Below are positions 8,403-15,900 of a DNA stretch of 45,189 nt, piece after piece. The notes beneath the pieces are model-generated. The model was given only the letters and a program-made list of their open reading frames with translations. It ran no database searches and was not told where the DNA came from. The first letter of the stretch is position 1. Each line of letters starts with the position of its first letter. The stretch lies in the NCBI RefSeq assembly GCF_900277125.1, contig NZ_OPYN01000019.1, positions 1-45,189 on the forward strand, read 5' to 3'. Position numbers and translations under genes: made by a program. This DNA comes from Pseudomonas inefficax. Its GTDB lineage: Bacteria; Pseudomonadota; Gammaproteobacteria; Pseudomonadales; Pseudomonadaceae.

Positions 8403-8840
8403 TCATTCACCGCGGATGTATTGCTCCAGTTTCAGGATCAGGTTTGCCTGTTCTGCGATGGTTTCCTTGACCAGGTCACCGATCGACAGCAGGCCAAGCA
8501 GTTCGCCATTGCTGACCACCGGCAGGTGGCGCAGGTGGCGGTTGGTCATAAGGTTCATGCAGTACTCGAGGTTCTGCTTTGGTTCCACGGTAACCACCGG
8601 CGCACTCATGATGTCGCGCACGGGGGTAGCGGCGGACGAGCGGCCCTTGAGCACCAGTTTGCGCGCATAGTCCCGTTCGCTGACGATACCCACCACCTGG
8701 TTGCCCTCGACCACCGGTAGCGCACCGACGTTTTTCTCCGCCAGCAGCTTCAGTGCGTCGAGTACCGAGTCATCCGGGCCGATGGTGTACACGGTCTGGT
8801 GCTGGGACTTGGTCTTGAGAATTTGTTCGACGGTCTTCAT
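8403..8840 (-). CDS. Tandem CBS-domain protein
   Basis: This 145-residue soluble protein consists of two CBS domains (a Bateman module) and nothing else. Repeat 1 runs over about residues 8-70 (VYTIGPDDSVLDALKLLAEK, GIVSERDYAR). Repeat 2 covers about 74-135 (IMSAPVVTVEPKQNLEYCMN, LLSIGDLVKETI). Stand-alone Bateman modules bind adenine nucleotides or NAD and signal energy state. The ligand and partner are unknown here. The start at 8840 is chosen because the family begins near MKTVEQIL and an AGAGG lies upstream. An in-frame upstream extension would run into the REP region. Confidence 0.88.
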   Translation of the reverse strand: MKTVEQILKTKSQHQTVYTIGPDDSVLDALKLLAEKNVGALPVVEGNQVVGIVSERDYARKLVLKGRSSAATPVRDIMSAPVVTVEPKQNLEYCMNLMTNRHLRHLPVVSNGELLGLLSIGDLVKETIAEQANLILKLEQYIRGE

Positions 8841-8963
8841 ACGGGCCTCTGCGGGTGGAAAAAGCGATGTCTCGGAGTAAATAAAGCATCCGGCACGGCG
8901 CTCTGCACGGCAATGCAGGAAACGGCATCGAGTCGATTGAAAAACGTCATGAGTGGTCGCCTG

Positions 8964-9064
8964 TGCCGGCCTCTTCGCGGCTGAAGCCGCTCCCACAGGG
9001 ATCGCACAGTTTTCAAAGGCGGTGCAGTCCTTGTGGGAGCGGCTTTAGCCGCGAAGAGGCCGGC
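8964..9064. repeat. REP palindrome pair
   Basis: Inverted copies lie at 8964-8998 (TGCCGGCCTCTTCGCGG...CTCCCACAG) and 9030-9064. The hairpins are CGGCTGAAGCCG and CGGCTTTAGCCG. The pair sits just 3' of the M20 peptidase gene. Confidence 0.9.
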
Positions 9065-9073
9065 AGAGTTGGC

Positions 9074-10816
9074 TCAGAGCTTCGGCATCTGCCCGATCCG
9101 CGCCACCATCTCGCTCACAACCTGCAAGTCCAGCATGAACTGCTCCACGGTCTTGAACTCGTTGTCGTTGTGCCCGGTGTACTTCACATCCGGCATGGCC
9201 AGGCCGAACTGCACGCCGTTAGGCAGGTCATGTACCGAGGTCGCACCCGCCGAGGTACCGAACTCGTGCTTCATGCCCAGGTTCTCGGTGGCCACGTCAA
9301 GCAAGGCCTTGACCCATTCGCCCTCGGGGTTGCGGTACATTGGCTCGTCCAGGCTGTAGTCGAAGGCCACCGAGGTATGGCTCTGCCGGGTCCATTTGCC
9401 CAGCTTGTCGGCCAGGTCGTCCTTGATCGTGGCAATTGGCTTGCCTTTCGGAATGCGCAGGTTCACCGCCAGCTTCAGGCCTTTTTCATCCACTCCGACA
9501 AAGGTCGGCGAGGCGGTCAGCGGGCCCATGAACGGGTCCTTGAAGGCCACGCCGAGCTTGTTGCCCAGGTAGTCCAGGCCCCAGTTGTCGGCGGCGTAGC
9601 GGGCGGCATCGGTGAAGTGGTTGTGCTTGAGCGGCACATCCTGGCCCAGGCCGTTGATGAAACCGAGCATTCGCGCGACCGGGTTCACCCCGGACTCCGG
9701 CTCCGAAGAGTGGGCGGACACGCCGGTCACGGTGAGCAACACCTGCTTGCCATCGGCTTTGGCCGCGATGCTGAAGTCACCGCCATTGCGCTTCACGTAA
9801 TCGGCACCGGCTTTTTCCAGCTGGCTGGCCAGCTTCGCCGGGTTGTCGGTGACCAGGGTCGCAACCGAGGTAGTCGGGATCTGGTTGGTGGCCAAGCCGC
9901 CAGTCAGGTTGACGATCTCGGCACCCTTGCCACTGGCCGGGCGCTTGCTGAAGCTTGCCATGATCGTGCCGTAGCCTTTCTCGGCGATGACCACCGGGTA
10001 GCCGCCATCGAGGGCCAGGTTGTAGTCGGGCGTGGGGTTGCGCTCGAAGTAGTAGGGGATGGCATCGCCGCTGGTTTCTTCAGTGGTGTCGATCAGCAGC
10101 TTGAACTGGCGGGCCAGCGGCAGGTTCTCGTCCTTGGCCACTTTCAGCGCGTACATCGCCACGACAATGCCGTTCTTGTCGTCTTCGGTGCCGCGGCCAT
10201 ACATGCGGTCACCAACCAGGGTGACCTTGAACGGGTCCAGGCGCGTGCCATCGGCCAGCTTCCAGTTGTCCGGGTTGACCGGCACCACGTCGGCGTGGGC
10301 ATGGATGCCGACCACTTCCTTGCCGCTGCCCAGCGAAATCTCGTACACCCGGTTGTCGATATTGCGGAAAGCCAGGCCGAAGCTGTCGGCCAAGGCCTTG
10401 ATCTTGTCGGCGATCCTGAGGAACTCGGGGTTTTCGTGCTGCGGCGTACCCTCGACGTTGAAGGTGGGGATGGCCACCAGTTCACGCAGGGTTTCGCTGG
10501 CAGCCTTGCCGTACTTGATGCGGGTATACAGGCCGAGCAGGCGGTTGATCTCGTTCTGCTGCTCGGCTGCTAATGGCTTGCCGGCCAGATAGGCATCGAG
10601 GGTTGCCGCGAGGTTGTCGGCCTTGGCCAGGTCGCTGCCTTTGAGCTTGCCGAGGAACTGTTTGAAGTCGCTTGGGTCGCTGCCGTCGAAGGCTTTGACG
10701 ATGGCTGCGGACTGCTGCTGGGTAAGGTTGGCCTGGGCCGGCAGGGTGAACAGGCCGACGCTGGCCAGCAGCAGGGTGGTGGCGGTAAGTTTTTTCAGGT
10801 GCATGGTTGTGCGCAT
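9074..10816 (-). CDS. Exported M20-family metallo-dipeptidase
   Basis: This protein of about 580 residues has a Sec signal peptide ending LPAQA-N near residue 29, so it acts in the periplasm. The metallopeptidase motifs of family M20 are intact: HADVVP with His174 and Asp176, GRGTEDDKNG with metal-bridging Asp212, and the EE pair at 246-247 (TTEETSG) with the catalytic Glu. A dimerisation lid lies between about residues 290 and 430. The family hydrolyses dipeptides (PepV/carnosinase type). It is monocistronic between a REP pair and a terminator. ATG 10804 and ATG 10831 are also in frame. 10816 is chosen because it precedes the usual positive n-region, but the ribosome site does not decide it. 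Confidence 0.88.
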   Translation of the reverse strand: MRTTMHLKKLTATTLLLASVGLFTLPAQANLTQQQSAAIVKAFDGSDPSDFKQFLGKLKGSDLAKADNLAATLDAYLAGKPLAAEQQNEINRLLGLYTRIKYGKAASETLRELVAIPTFNVEGTPQHENPEFLRIADKIKALADSFGLAFRNIDNRVYEISLGSGKEVVGIHAHADVVPVNPDNWKLADGTRLDPFKVTLVGDRMYGRGTEDDKNGIVVAMYALKVAKDENLPLARQFKLLIDTTEETSGDAIPYYFERNPTPDYNLALDGGYPVVIAEKGYGTIMASFSKRPASGKGAEIVNLTGGLATNQIPTTSVATLVTDNPAKLASQLEKAGADYVKRNGGDFSIAAKADGKQVLLTVTGVSAHSSEPESGVNPVARMLGFINGLGQDVPLKHNHFTDAARYAADNWGLDYLGNKLGVAFKDPFMGPLTASPTFVGVDEKGLKLAVNLRIPKGKPIATIKDDLADKLGKWTRQSHTSVAFDYSLDEPMYRNPEGEWVKALLDVATENLGMKHEFGTSAGATSVHDLPNGVQFGLAMPDVKYTGHNDNEFKTVEQFMLDLQVVSEMVARIGQMPKL

Positions 10817-10927
10817 TCCTTCGCCAATCATTGTTGTGGGTTACCCGTCGGAAAACGGGAAGACGCCCACGCTAACACCAATGACCCGTGGCACGGGAGT
10901 GCCAGAAACGCGACATGTCGCACAAAC

Positions 10928-10957
10928 GAAAAAGCCCCGGGCGAGTTGCCGGGGCCT
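10928..10957 (-). terminator. Rho-independent terminator of the envelope operon
   Basis: Read on the minus strand, the stem GGCCCCGG / CCGGGGC is followed by TTTTTCG. It lies about 20 bp after the stop of the small lipoprotein gene. Confidence 0.85.
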
Positions 10958-10978
10958 TTACGGTGCTTCGAACGGTGA

Positions 10979-11302
10979 TTACAGGCCGTTGGGCAGGAAC
11001 CTCGTGGCACCGCTGACATCATCGATCTTCTTGATGCGGAAGGCCTTGATGCAGGTTTCGTTGCGGGTGTTGCTGTCCGGGCAGTACTGCTGGACGAAAT
11101 CGTTGAAGGCCATGTCCTGGCCATTCACGCTGAGGACGCGCTTGAAGTACTCGCCCTGTATGCCCTGCGCCTGACGCGAGGCGGTCATTTCCTGATCGAC
11201 GACCAGGCGACCGTGCAGGTCGACGGTGGGGAACTTGGCTTCTTCCTGCAGGCAGCCGCTCAGCAGCAGGCCGGCCGTGGCCAGCATGATCAGACGTAGC
11301 AT
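10979..11302 (-). CDS. Small outer-membrane or periplasmic lipoprotein, unknown family
   Basis: This 107-residue protein has a lipoprotein signal, with lipobox LLSGC and the acylated Cys at residue 17. The residues after the Cys (LQEE) do not carry the Asp+2 inner-membrane retention signal, so outer-membrane sorting is likely. The mature part is soluble, with two further Cys (QQYC, NETC) that could form a disulfide. I do not recognise a domain. It is the last gene of a three-gene minus-strand operon and is followed by a strong terminator. A 7-bp stem CCCGGCC/GGCCGGG at 11327-11344 lies between it and the preceding gene and may lower or separate its expression. Confidence 0.75.
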   Translation of the reverse strand: MLRLIMLATAGLLLSGCLQEEAKFPTVDLHGRLVVDQEMTASRQAQGIQGEYFKRVLSVNGQDMAFNDFVQQYCPDSNTRNETCIKAFRIKKIDDVSGATRFLPNGL

Positions 11303-11359
11303 GATGTTGTCTCTGCAACGGGCGGCCCCGGCCGGCGGGCCGGGACTGCACCTGGATGG

Positions 11360-11890
11360 TTACTCGCCGAACAGGCTGCCGGCGCGTTTCACTTCTGCCT
11401 TGCCGGCATCTTCGAGCAGCGACTTGGCGCCCGAGGTGACGTTGCGTGCGGAGTCGGCATTGGACTGGATCACATCGGTGCGTGCTGCGCTGTCGCGCAG
11501 TTCGGCATCGATGTAGTCGTTGGCGCGGGCGACTTTTGCCTTTTTCGCTTGCAGGGCCAGGCGACGCTCTTCCAGTTCCAGCGCGCGAAGGTCGTCCTCG
11601 TAGGCTTCTTCACGGGTTTGCACGCGCTTGCGCTCGGCTGCTTGCGCCTGTTGTTTCTCGGCGGCACGCTGCGCGGAGGCACGTTGGGCCGCTGCGCGCT
11701 GCTGGCGGGCAGCAGCTTCACGGGCTTCGGCGCGCTGCTCGGCGGCGGCGGCCTGGCGCAGGCGTTCGGCTTCCAGTGCCGCTTCGGATTGCTTGGTCTG
11801 CTGTTCGATCTGGTAGAGCTGATCGAACTGGCCCGCAGTGGCAGTGGCCGCAGACAATGCGAGGGCGGTGCCCAGAACAAAGTGTTTCAT
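11360..11890 (-). CDS. DUF5384-like periplasmic coiled-coil protein
   Basis: This 176-residue protein has a signal peptide (MKHFVLGTALALSAATATAG) followed by a nearly continuous Ala/Gln/Glu/Arg-rich helix from about residue 25 to 125, with heptad-like spacing (EAERLRQAAAAEQRAEAREA). This indicates a long periplasmic coiled coil. The C-terminal part (SLLEDAGKAEVKRAGSLFGE) is amphipathic. From memory this resembles DUF5384 proteins of Pseudomonas, and no function is known. The start is 11 bp after the stop of the upstream glycine-zipper lipoprotein, so the two are co-transcribed. The ribosome site is weak. Confidence 0.7.
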   Translation of the reverse strand: MKHFVLGTALALSAATATAGQFDQLYQIEQQTKQSEAALEAERLRQAAAAEQRAEAREAAARQQRAAAQRASAQRAAEKQQAQAAERKRVQTREEAYEDDLRALELEERRLALQAKKAKVARANDYIDAELRDSAARTDVIQSNADSARNVTSGAKSLLEDAGKAEVKRAGSLFGE

Positions 11891-11901
11891 GTGCTCAGGC
11901 C

Positions 11902-12411
11902 TCAGCTCTTTTTCGGATCTGGGCAGGTCGCATTTGGCTGGATGCGTGTTTCGTTGGAGATGGTCATGACCATCAGCGAGATGCCACCCACTTCGAAATC
12001 GCACGGGCGGCCAACCTGGGCGGAGGTGTAGATCTTGCCGTTTTCCGAGTAGCCGATCAGCACACCGGGCACCAGCGAGGTATCGCTGACCAGGGAACCG
12101 GCCAGGGCGCCGGCGCCACCGCCTGCCACGCCGCCGATGATCGCGGTGTCCTTGTTGTGGCCTGCACCCAGCGCCGCGCCACCCAGGGCACCCAGTACAC
12201 CGCCTACCATCATTGCGGCTTTCTGGTTCTTCTCGTTGCTGACCTTGATCTTGGTCGGCGAGACCGTGATGATTTTCACGGTCTTGGCTTCCTGCTGGGT
12301 GTTTACCTGGCTGGCATCGAACACATCGGATTGGTATTGCTCACCGGTCGCCTGGCAACCCACGAGGGTGGCGGCGATAGTCAAGGCCAGACAGTGTTTC
12401 AGCGTTTTCAT
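11902..12411 (-). CDS. Glycine-zipper outer-membrane lipoprotein (SlyB/OsmB-like)
   Basis: This 169-residue lipoprotein has lipobox TLVGC with Cys19 followed by Gln, consistent with outer-membrane sorting. A glycine-zipper segment at about residues 67-105 (MMVGGVLGALGGAALGAG, then AIIGGVAGGGAGALAG) forms a helical hairpin of the kind found in SlyB/Pcp/OsmB proteins. The C-terminal domain is beta-like (VLIGYSENGKIYTSAQVG). It heads the three-gene envelope operon. Function beyond envelope integrity cannot be claimed. Confidence 0.8.
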   Translation of the reverse strand: MKTLKHCLALTIAATLVGCQATGEQYQSDVFDASQVNTQQEAKTVKIITVSPTKIKVSNEKNQKAAMMVGGVLGALGGAALGAGHNKDTAIIGGVAGGGAGALAGSLVSDTSLVPGVLIGYSENGKIYTSAQVGRPCDFEVGGISLMVMTISNETRIQPNATCPDPKKS

Positions 12412-12479
12412 TCCTGATTCCCTGGAGGGTATGGTTAACCTTGCGACGATCCATCTGAAGGATGAGGCATAATGCCACT

Positions 12480-12509
12480 ATTCTAGGCAGATGGATCCAA
12501 TCAGGTAAA
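12480..12509 (-). promoter_or_regulatory. Candidate sigma70 promoter for the envelope operon
   Basis: On the minus strand, -35 TTTACC (12509-12504) and -10 TAGAAT (12485-12480) are 18 bp apart, about 70 bp before the lipoprotein start. This is pattern matching only. Confidence 0.35.
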
Positions 12510-12586
12510 GCCATCAGGACTAAAGCAGGTTGCGATAAGCACCAAACGAAATAATGCGGGCAGGCCGCCACTGGCTTGCAGAAACG

Positions 12587-12613
12587 ACAAAGCCCGCGCA
12601 AGGCGGGCTTTGT
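12587..12613 (-). terminator. Terminator after tRNA-Arg
   Basis: The inverted repeat ACAAAGCCCGC / GCGGGCTTTGT begins 9 bp past the CCA end of the tRNA, read on the minus strand. Confidence 0.75.
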
Positions 12614-12621
12614 AAGAGGTA

Positions 12622-12698
12622 TGGCGCACTCGGCGGGATTCGAACCCACGACCCCTGCCTTCGGAGGGCAGTACTCTATCCAGCTGAGCTACGAGTGC
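12622..12698 (-). tRNA. tRNA-Arg (anticodon CCG)
   Basis: The minus strand reads GCACTCG ... CGAGTGC-G-CCA: a 7-bp acceptor stem with encoded CCA. The D arm is GCTCAGCTGGATAGAGT, the anticodon arm is CTGCC-CTCCGAA-GGCAG with anticodon CCG, and the T loop is GGTTCGAATCC. The total is 77 nt. It decodes CGG arginine codons. A hairpin terminator follows. Confidence 0.95.
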
Positions 12699-12868
12699 AA
12701 CGCGCACGCATGATACCCATCTGATCCGATGGCGTCCATCGCCTTGATCTGTAGCCGTTTTTACTCCTCTGCAGGGGAGGCGGGCAGAGACAATCACAAA
12801 ACGCATCTATTCATATGCGATATCGATATTTCCATGGCAGTTATTATGCCCTCTATCCTCTGGTCACA

Positions 12869-12884
12869 ACTTGTTATAACAAGT
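12869..12884. promoter_or_regulatory. Perfect 16-bp palindrome before the GntR gene, probable operator
   Basis: ACTTGTTA-TAACAAGT is a perfect palindrome 22 bp upstream of the GntR/UTRA start. Dyads with GT...AC half-sites are typical for HutC-type GntR repressors, so autoregulation of the operon is the natural reading. Binding is inferred. Confidence 0.6.
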
Positions 12885-12906
12885 GCTCGATCAGCGAAGA
12901 GATCCC

Positions 12907-13656
12907 ATGGCCGAACTGCTCCCCCTGTCCCCGGTACCGCTTTACACCCAGCTCAAGGAATTGCTGCGCGAGCGCATCCTTGACGGCACTTATCCATCGC
13001 ATAGCCGCATGCCCTCGGAAAGCGAACTGGGCAAGGCTTTCGAAGTCAGCCGCATCACCGTGCGCCAGGCGCTGGGCGACCTGCAGAAGGAAGGGCTGAT
13101 TTTCAAGATCCATGGCAAGGGCACCTTCGTCGCCAAGCCCAAGGCGTTCCAGAACGTCACCACCCTGCAAGGGTTGGGAGAGTCGATGACGCAAATGGGT
13201 TACGAGGTGATCAACCGCCTGCGCAGCTTCCGCCATGTACCGGCCAATGCACTGGTGGCCGCGCGGCTGCAGGTCGGGGAAGGCAGCCTGGTCACCGAGA
13301 TCCGCCGGGTGCGGTTGATCAACCGCGAGCCGGTGTCGCTGGAGCTGACCTGGTTGCCCAAGGCCGTCGGCGAGAAGCTGGAAAAGGCCGACCTCGTCAC
13401 CCGCGACATCTTCCTGCTCCTGGAAAACGACTGCGGCATTGCCCTTGGTCACGCCGACCTGGCCATCGATGCCGTGCTGGCCGACAGCGACCTGACCCAG
13501 GCCCTGGATGTTGAAGAAGGCTCGCCGATCATGCGCATCGAGCGCCTGACCCATGCCGCTGACGGTACGCCACTGGACTTCGAACACCTTTACTACCGCG
13601 GCGATGCTTTCCAGTACCGCCTGCGCATCGACCGCCAGAAGGGGAGCAAGGCATGA
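12907..13656 (+). CDS. GntR-family (HutC/UTRA) transcription regulator
   Basis: This 249-residue regulator has an N-terminal winged HTH (PLYTQLKELLRERILDGTYP, then MPSESELGKAFEVSRITVRQ) and a C-terminal UTRA effector domain from about residue 95 (YEVINRLRSF..., VTEIRRVRLINREPVSLE). UTRA regulators sense small metabolites and usually repress the adjacent operon. It is the first gene of an eight-gene run, and its TGA overlaps the ATG of the flavoprotein gene by 4 bp, tying it to that pathway. A perfect palindrome at 12869-12884 is the likely operator. The start at 12907 is chosen by family alignment. An in-frame ATG at 12883 lies next to the palindrome and is less likely. Confidence 0.9.
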   Translation: MAELLPLSPVPLYTQLKELLRERILDGTYPSHSRMPSESELGKAFEVSRITVRQALGDLQKEGLIFKIHGKGTFVAKPKAFQNVTTLQGLGESMTQMGYEVINRLRSFRHVPANALVAARLQVGEGSLVTEIRRVRLINREPVSLELTWLPKAVGEKLEKADLVTRDIFLLLENDCGIALGHADLAIDAVLADSDLTQALDVEEGSPIMRIERLTHAADGTPLDFEHLYYRGDAFQYRLRIDRQKGSKA

Positions 13657-15377
13657 GCATCCAGACTCAGGACTACGACATCATCGTTATCGGTGGCGGT
13701 ACCGCCGGGCCGATGGCTGCCATCAAGGCCAAGGAGCAGGACAAAAGCCTGCGCGTGCTGTTGCTGGACAAGGCCAACGTCAAGCGCAGCGGTGCCATCA
13801 GCATGGGCATGGATGGCCTGAACAACGCGATCATCCCAGGCCACGCCACCCCCGAGCAGTACACCAAGGAAATCACCGTTGCCAATGACGGCATCGTCAA
13901 CCAGGCCACGGTGCATGCCTACGCTACCCACAGCTTCGAAACCATCGAGCAGCTTGACCGCTGGGGCGTGAAGTTCGAGAAGGACGAGACCGGCGACTAC
14001 GCGGTGAAAAAGGTTCACCACATGGGCGCCTACGTGCTGCCCATGCCCGAAGGCCACGACATCAAGAAGGTGCTGTACCGCCAGCTCAAGCGTGCGCGGG
14101 TCGAGATCAGCAACCGTATGGTCTGCACCCGTGTGCTGCTCGATGGTGAAGGCGCGGCCGCTGGCGTGCTGGGTTTCGACTGCCGTAGCGGCGAGTTTCG
14201 GGTGGTGCGGGCCAAGGCCGTGATTCTTGCTTGCGGCGCGGCCGGGCGCCTGGGCTTGCCGTCGTCGGGTTACTTGATGGGCACCTACGAGAACCCGACC
14301 AACGCCGGTGATGGATACGCCATGGCCTACCATGCCGGTGCCGAGCTGGCCAACCTCGAGTGCTTCCAGATCAACCCGCTGATCAAGGACTACAACGGCC
14401 CGGCCTGCGCCTACGTCACCGGCCCACTGGGTGGATATACCGCCAACAGCAAGGGTGAGCGCTTTATCGAGTGCGACTACTGGAGCGGTCAGATGATGTG
14501 GGAGTTCCACCAGGAACTCGAGGGCGGCAATGGCCCGGTGTTCCTCAAGCTCGATCACTTGGCCGAGGAGACCATCCAGAACATCGAAGAGATCTTGCAC
14601 AGCAACGAACGCCCCAGTCGTGGCCAGTTCCACGCCGGGCGTGGCACGGATTATCGCCAGCACATGGTCGAGATGCATATCTCGGAGATCGGTTTCTGCT
14701 CGGGGCATTCGGCGTCGGGGGTGTGGGTCAATGAAAAGGCCGAGACCAGCGTCAAAGGGCTGTATGCCGCTGGCGATATGGCAGCGGTGCCGCACAACTA
14801 CATGTTGGGGGCCTTCACCTATGGCTGGTTTGCCGGGGTGAACGCTGCGCATTACGTGAACGGGCGCGAATTCGCCGAGGTCGATGCCGAACAGGTCGAG
14901 CGCGAGCGTGCGCGGGTGTTTGCACCGCTGCAGCGTCAGCATGGCCTGCCGCCGGCGCAGGTCGAGTACAAGCTCAGACGCATGGTCAACGATTACCTGC
15001 AGCCGCCGAAGGTGACCAGGAAAATGGAAATCGGCCTGGAGCGCTTTGCCGAGATCGAACGTGACCTGGACCAGATGAAAGCCAGCAACCCTCATGAACT
15101 GATGCGTGCGATGGAAGTTTCGGTGATTCGCGATTGCGCCGAGATGGCGGCGCGGGCCTCGCTGTTCCGCGAGGAAAGCCGTTGGGGGCTGTACCACCAC
15201 CGAGTGGACTTCCCCGAGCGCAACGATGGCGAGTGGTTCTGCCATTGCCATCTGAAAAAGGGCGAGAACGGTGAAATGACCAGCTTCAAGAAGGCCGTCG
15301 AACCCTACCTGATCGCCCTGGATACAGAAGAGCAGACCGCTTATGACCGGTTGCGTGTCAAAGCCGATGCCGCCTAA
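13653..15377 (+). CDS. AprA-like FAD flavoprotein (fumarate reductase/APS reductase family)
   Basis: This 574-residue flavoprotein has an N-terminal FAD motif GGGTAG (14-19) and a second FAD motif GLYAAGD (369-375). Within the fumarate reductase/SDH flavoprotein superfamily it most resembles the alpha subunit of dissimilatory adenylylsulfate reductase. The shared elements are RSGAISMGMDGLNNAI (45-60), GHSASGVWV near 351 and, near the C-terminus, HELMRAMEVS, LFREESRWGLYHHRVDFPE and NDGEWFCHC. These resemble AprA HELMRA, LFRxExRW and NDxEWxC as I recall them. There is no signal peptide, so it is cytoplasmic. The partner Fe-S subunit is encoded downstream past a REP pair. The substrate is unknown; a plain fumarate reductase is unlikely given the AprA-type C-terminus and AprB-type partner. 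Confidence 0.85.
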   Translation: MSIQTQDYDIIVIGGGTAGPMAAIKAKEQDKSLRVLLLDKANVKRSGAISMGMDGLNNAIIPGHATPEQYTKEITVANDGIVNQATVHAYATHSFETIEQLDRWGVKFEKDETGDYAVKKVHHMGAYVLPMPEGHDIKKVLYRQLKRARVEISNRMVCTRVLLDGEGAAAGVLGFDCRSGEFRVVRAKAVILACGAAGRLGLPSSGYLMGTYENPTNAGDGYAMAYHAGAELANLECFQINPLIKDYNGPACAYVTGPLGGYTANSKGERFIECDYWSGQMMWEFHQELEGGNGPVFLKLDHLAEETIQNIEEILHSNERPSRGQFHAGRGTDYRQHMVEMHISEIGFCSGHSASGVWVNEKAETSVKGLYAAGDMAAVPHNYMLGAFTYGWFAGVNAAHYVNGREFAEVDAEQVERERARVFAPLQRQHGLPPAQVEYKLRRMVNDYLQPPKVTRKMEIGLERFAEIERDLDQMKASNPHELMRAMEVSVIRDCAEMAARASLFREESRWGLYHHRVDFPERNDGEWFCHCHLKKGENGEMTSFKKAVEPYLIALDTEEQTAYDRLRVKADAA

Positions 15378-15390
15378 GCGACACCCCACC

Positions 15391-15479
15391 TTGTGGGAGC
15401 GGGTTTACCCGCGAACACCGGCGAAGCCGGTGCCATCCACCGTGTTGGATTCTTCGCGGGTAAACCCGCTCCCACAGGG
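15391..15479. repeat. REP pair inside the AprAB-like operon
   Basis: Inverted copies with GGGTTTACCC hairpins lie at 15391-15414 and 15452-15479. They flank an extra CACCGGC-GAA-GCCGGTG hairpin (15416-15432). The pair separates the flavoprotein and ferredoxin genes. Confidence 0.9.
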
Positions 15480-15536
15480 AAACGTGCAAGCCTCTAGATA
15501 GAAGGGAGCCAATGAAGGCCCCAAGGACTCCGTGAA

Positions 15537-15782
15537 ATGGCCTACCAGCCGCAAGAAATCTTTTTCCGCAGCAGTGCCCCGGTCACCATCGACGAAGACA
15601 AGTGCATCGCCGACAAAGGCTGCACCGTATGCGTCGAGGTTTGCCCCATGGACCTGCTGGCGATCAACCCGGCCACGCAAAAGGCCTACATGGCCTTCGA
15701 CGAATGCTGGTACTGCATGCCCTGTGAAAAGGACTGCCCCACGGGTGCGGTGAAGGTCGATATCCCGTACCTGCTGCGCTGA
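15537..15782 (+). CDS. AprB-like protein with two [4Fe-4S] clusters
   Basis: This 81-residue ferredoxin carries eight cysteines in two sets: C23, C29, C32, C36-P and C57, C60, C63, C67-P. The first set has an unusual C-x5-C-x2-C-x3-CP spacing (CIADKGCTVCVEVCPMDLL), and the second is CWYCMPCEKDCP. Both resemble the N-terminal half of the AprB subunit of APS reductase (family knowledge), including the CW aromatic start of the second set. The long AprB C-terminal tail is absent. It should pass electrons to or from the flavoprotein. A seven-codon reading frame with a good ribosome site (GAAGGGAG, ATG 15512, stop 15533-15535) ends just before this start, so translational coupling is possible. Confidence 0.87.
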   Translation: MAYQPQEIFFRSSAPVTIDEDKCIADKGCTVCVEVCPMDLLAINPATQKAYMAFDECWYCMPCEKDCPTGAVKVDIPYLLR

Positions 15783-15900
15783 TTCATCCCGCCATCCGGC
15801 GCACAACCGGACGCCCTCCTGCTTTGCCCCTCGTTTCCCACCACCCAAGCCGGGCGGCGGAGACGACCCAATTCTTATAACGACTCGAGGGGAAACACCC

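Noticed and set aside
12622..12698. tRNA-Arg as an attachment site for a genomic island
   Set aside because: No integrase gene and no partial direct repeat of the tRNA 3' end were noticed in the window.
13653..15377. Call as a genuine dissimilatory APS reductase
   Set aside because: Sulfate adenylyltransferase and Qmo genes are absent, and the partner lacks the AprB tail, so only AprA-like is claimed.
13593..15389. 598-residue antisense frame opposite the AprA-like gene
   Set aside because: The plus-strand product has both FAD motifs and a family C-terminus; the minus product has none and is His/Val-rich shadow sequence.
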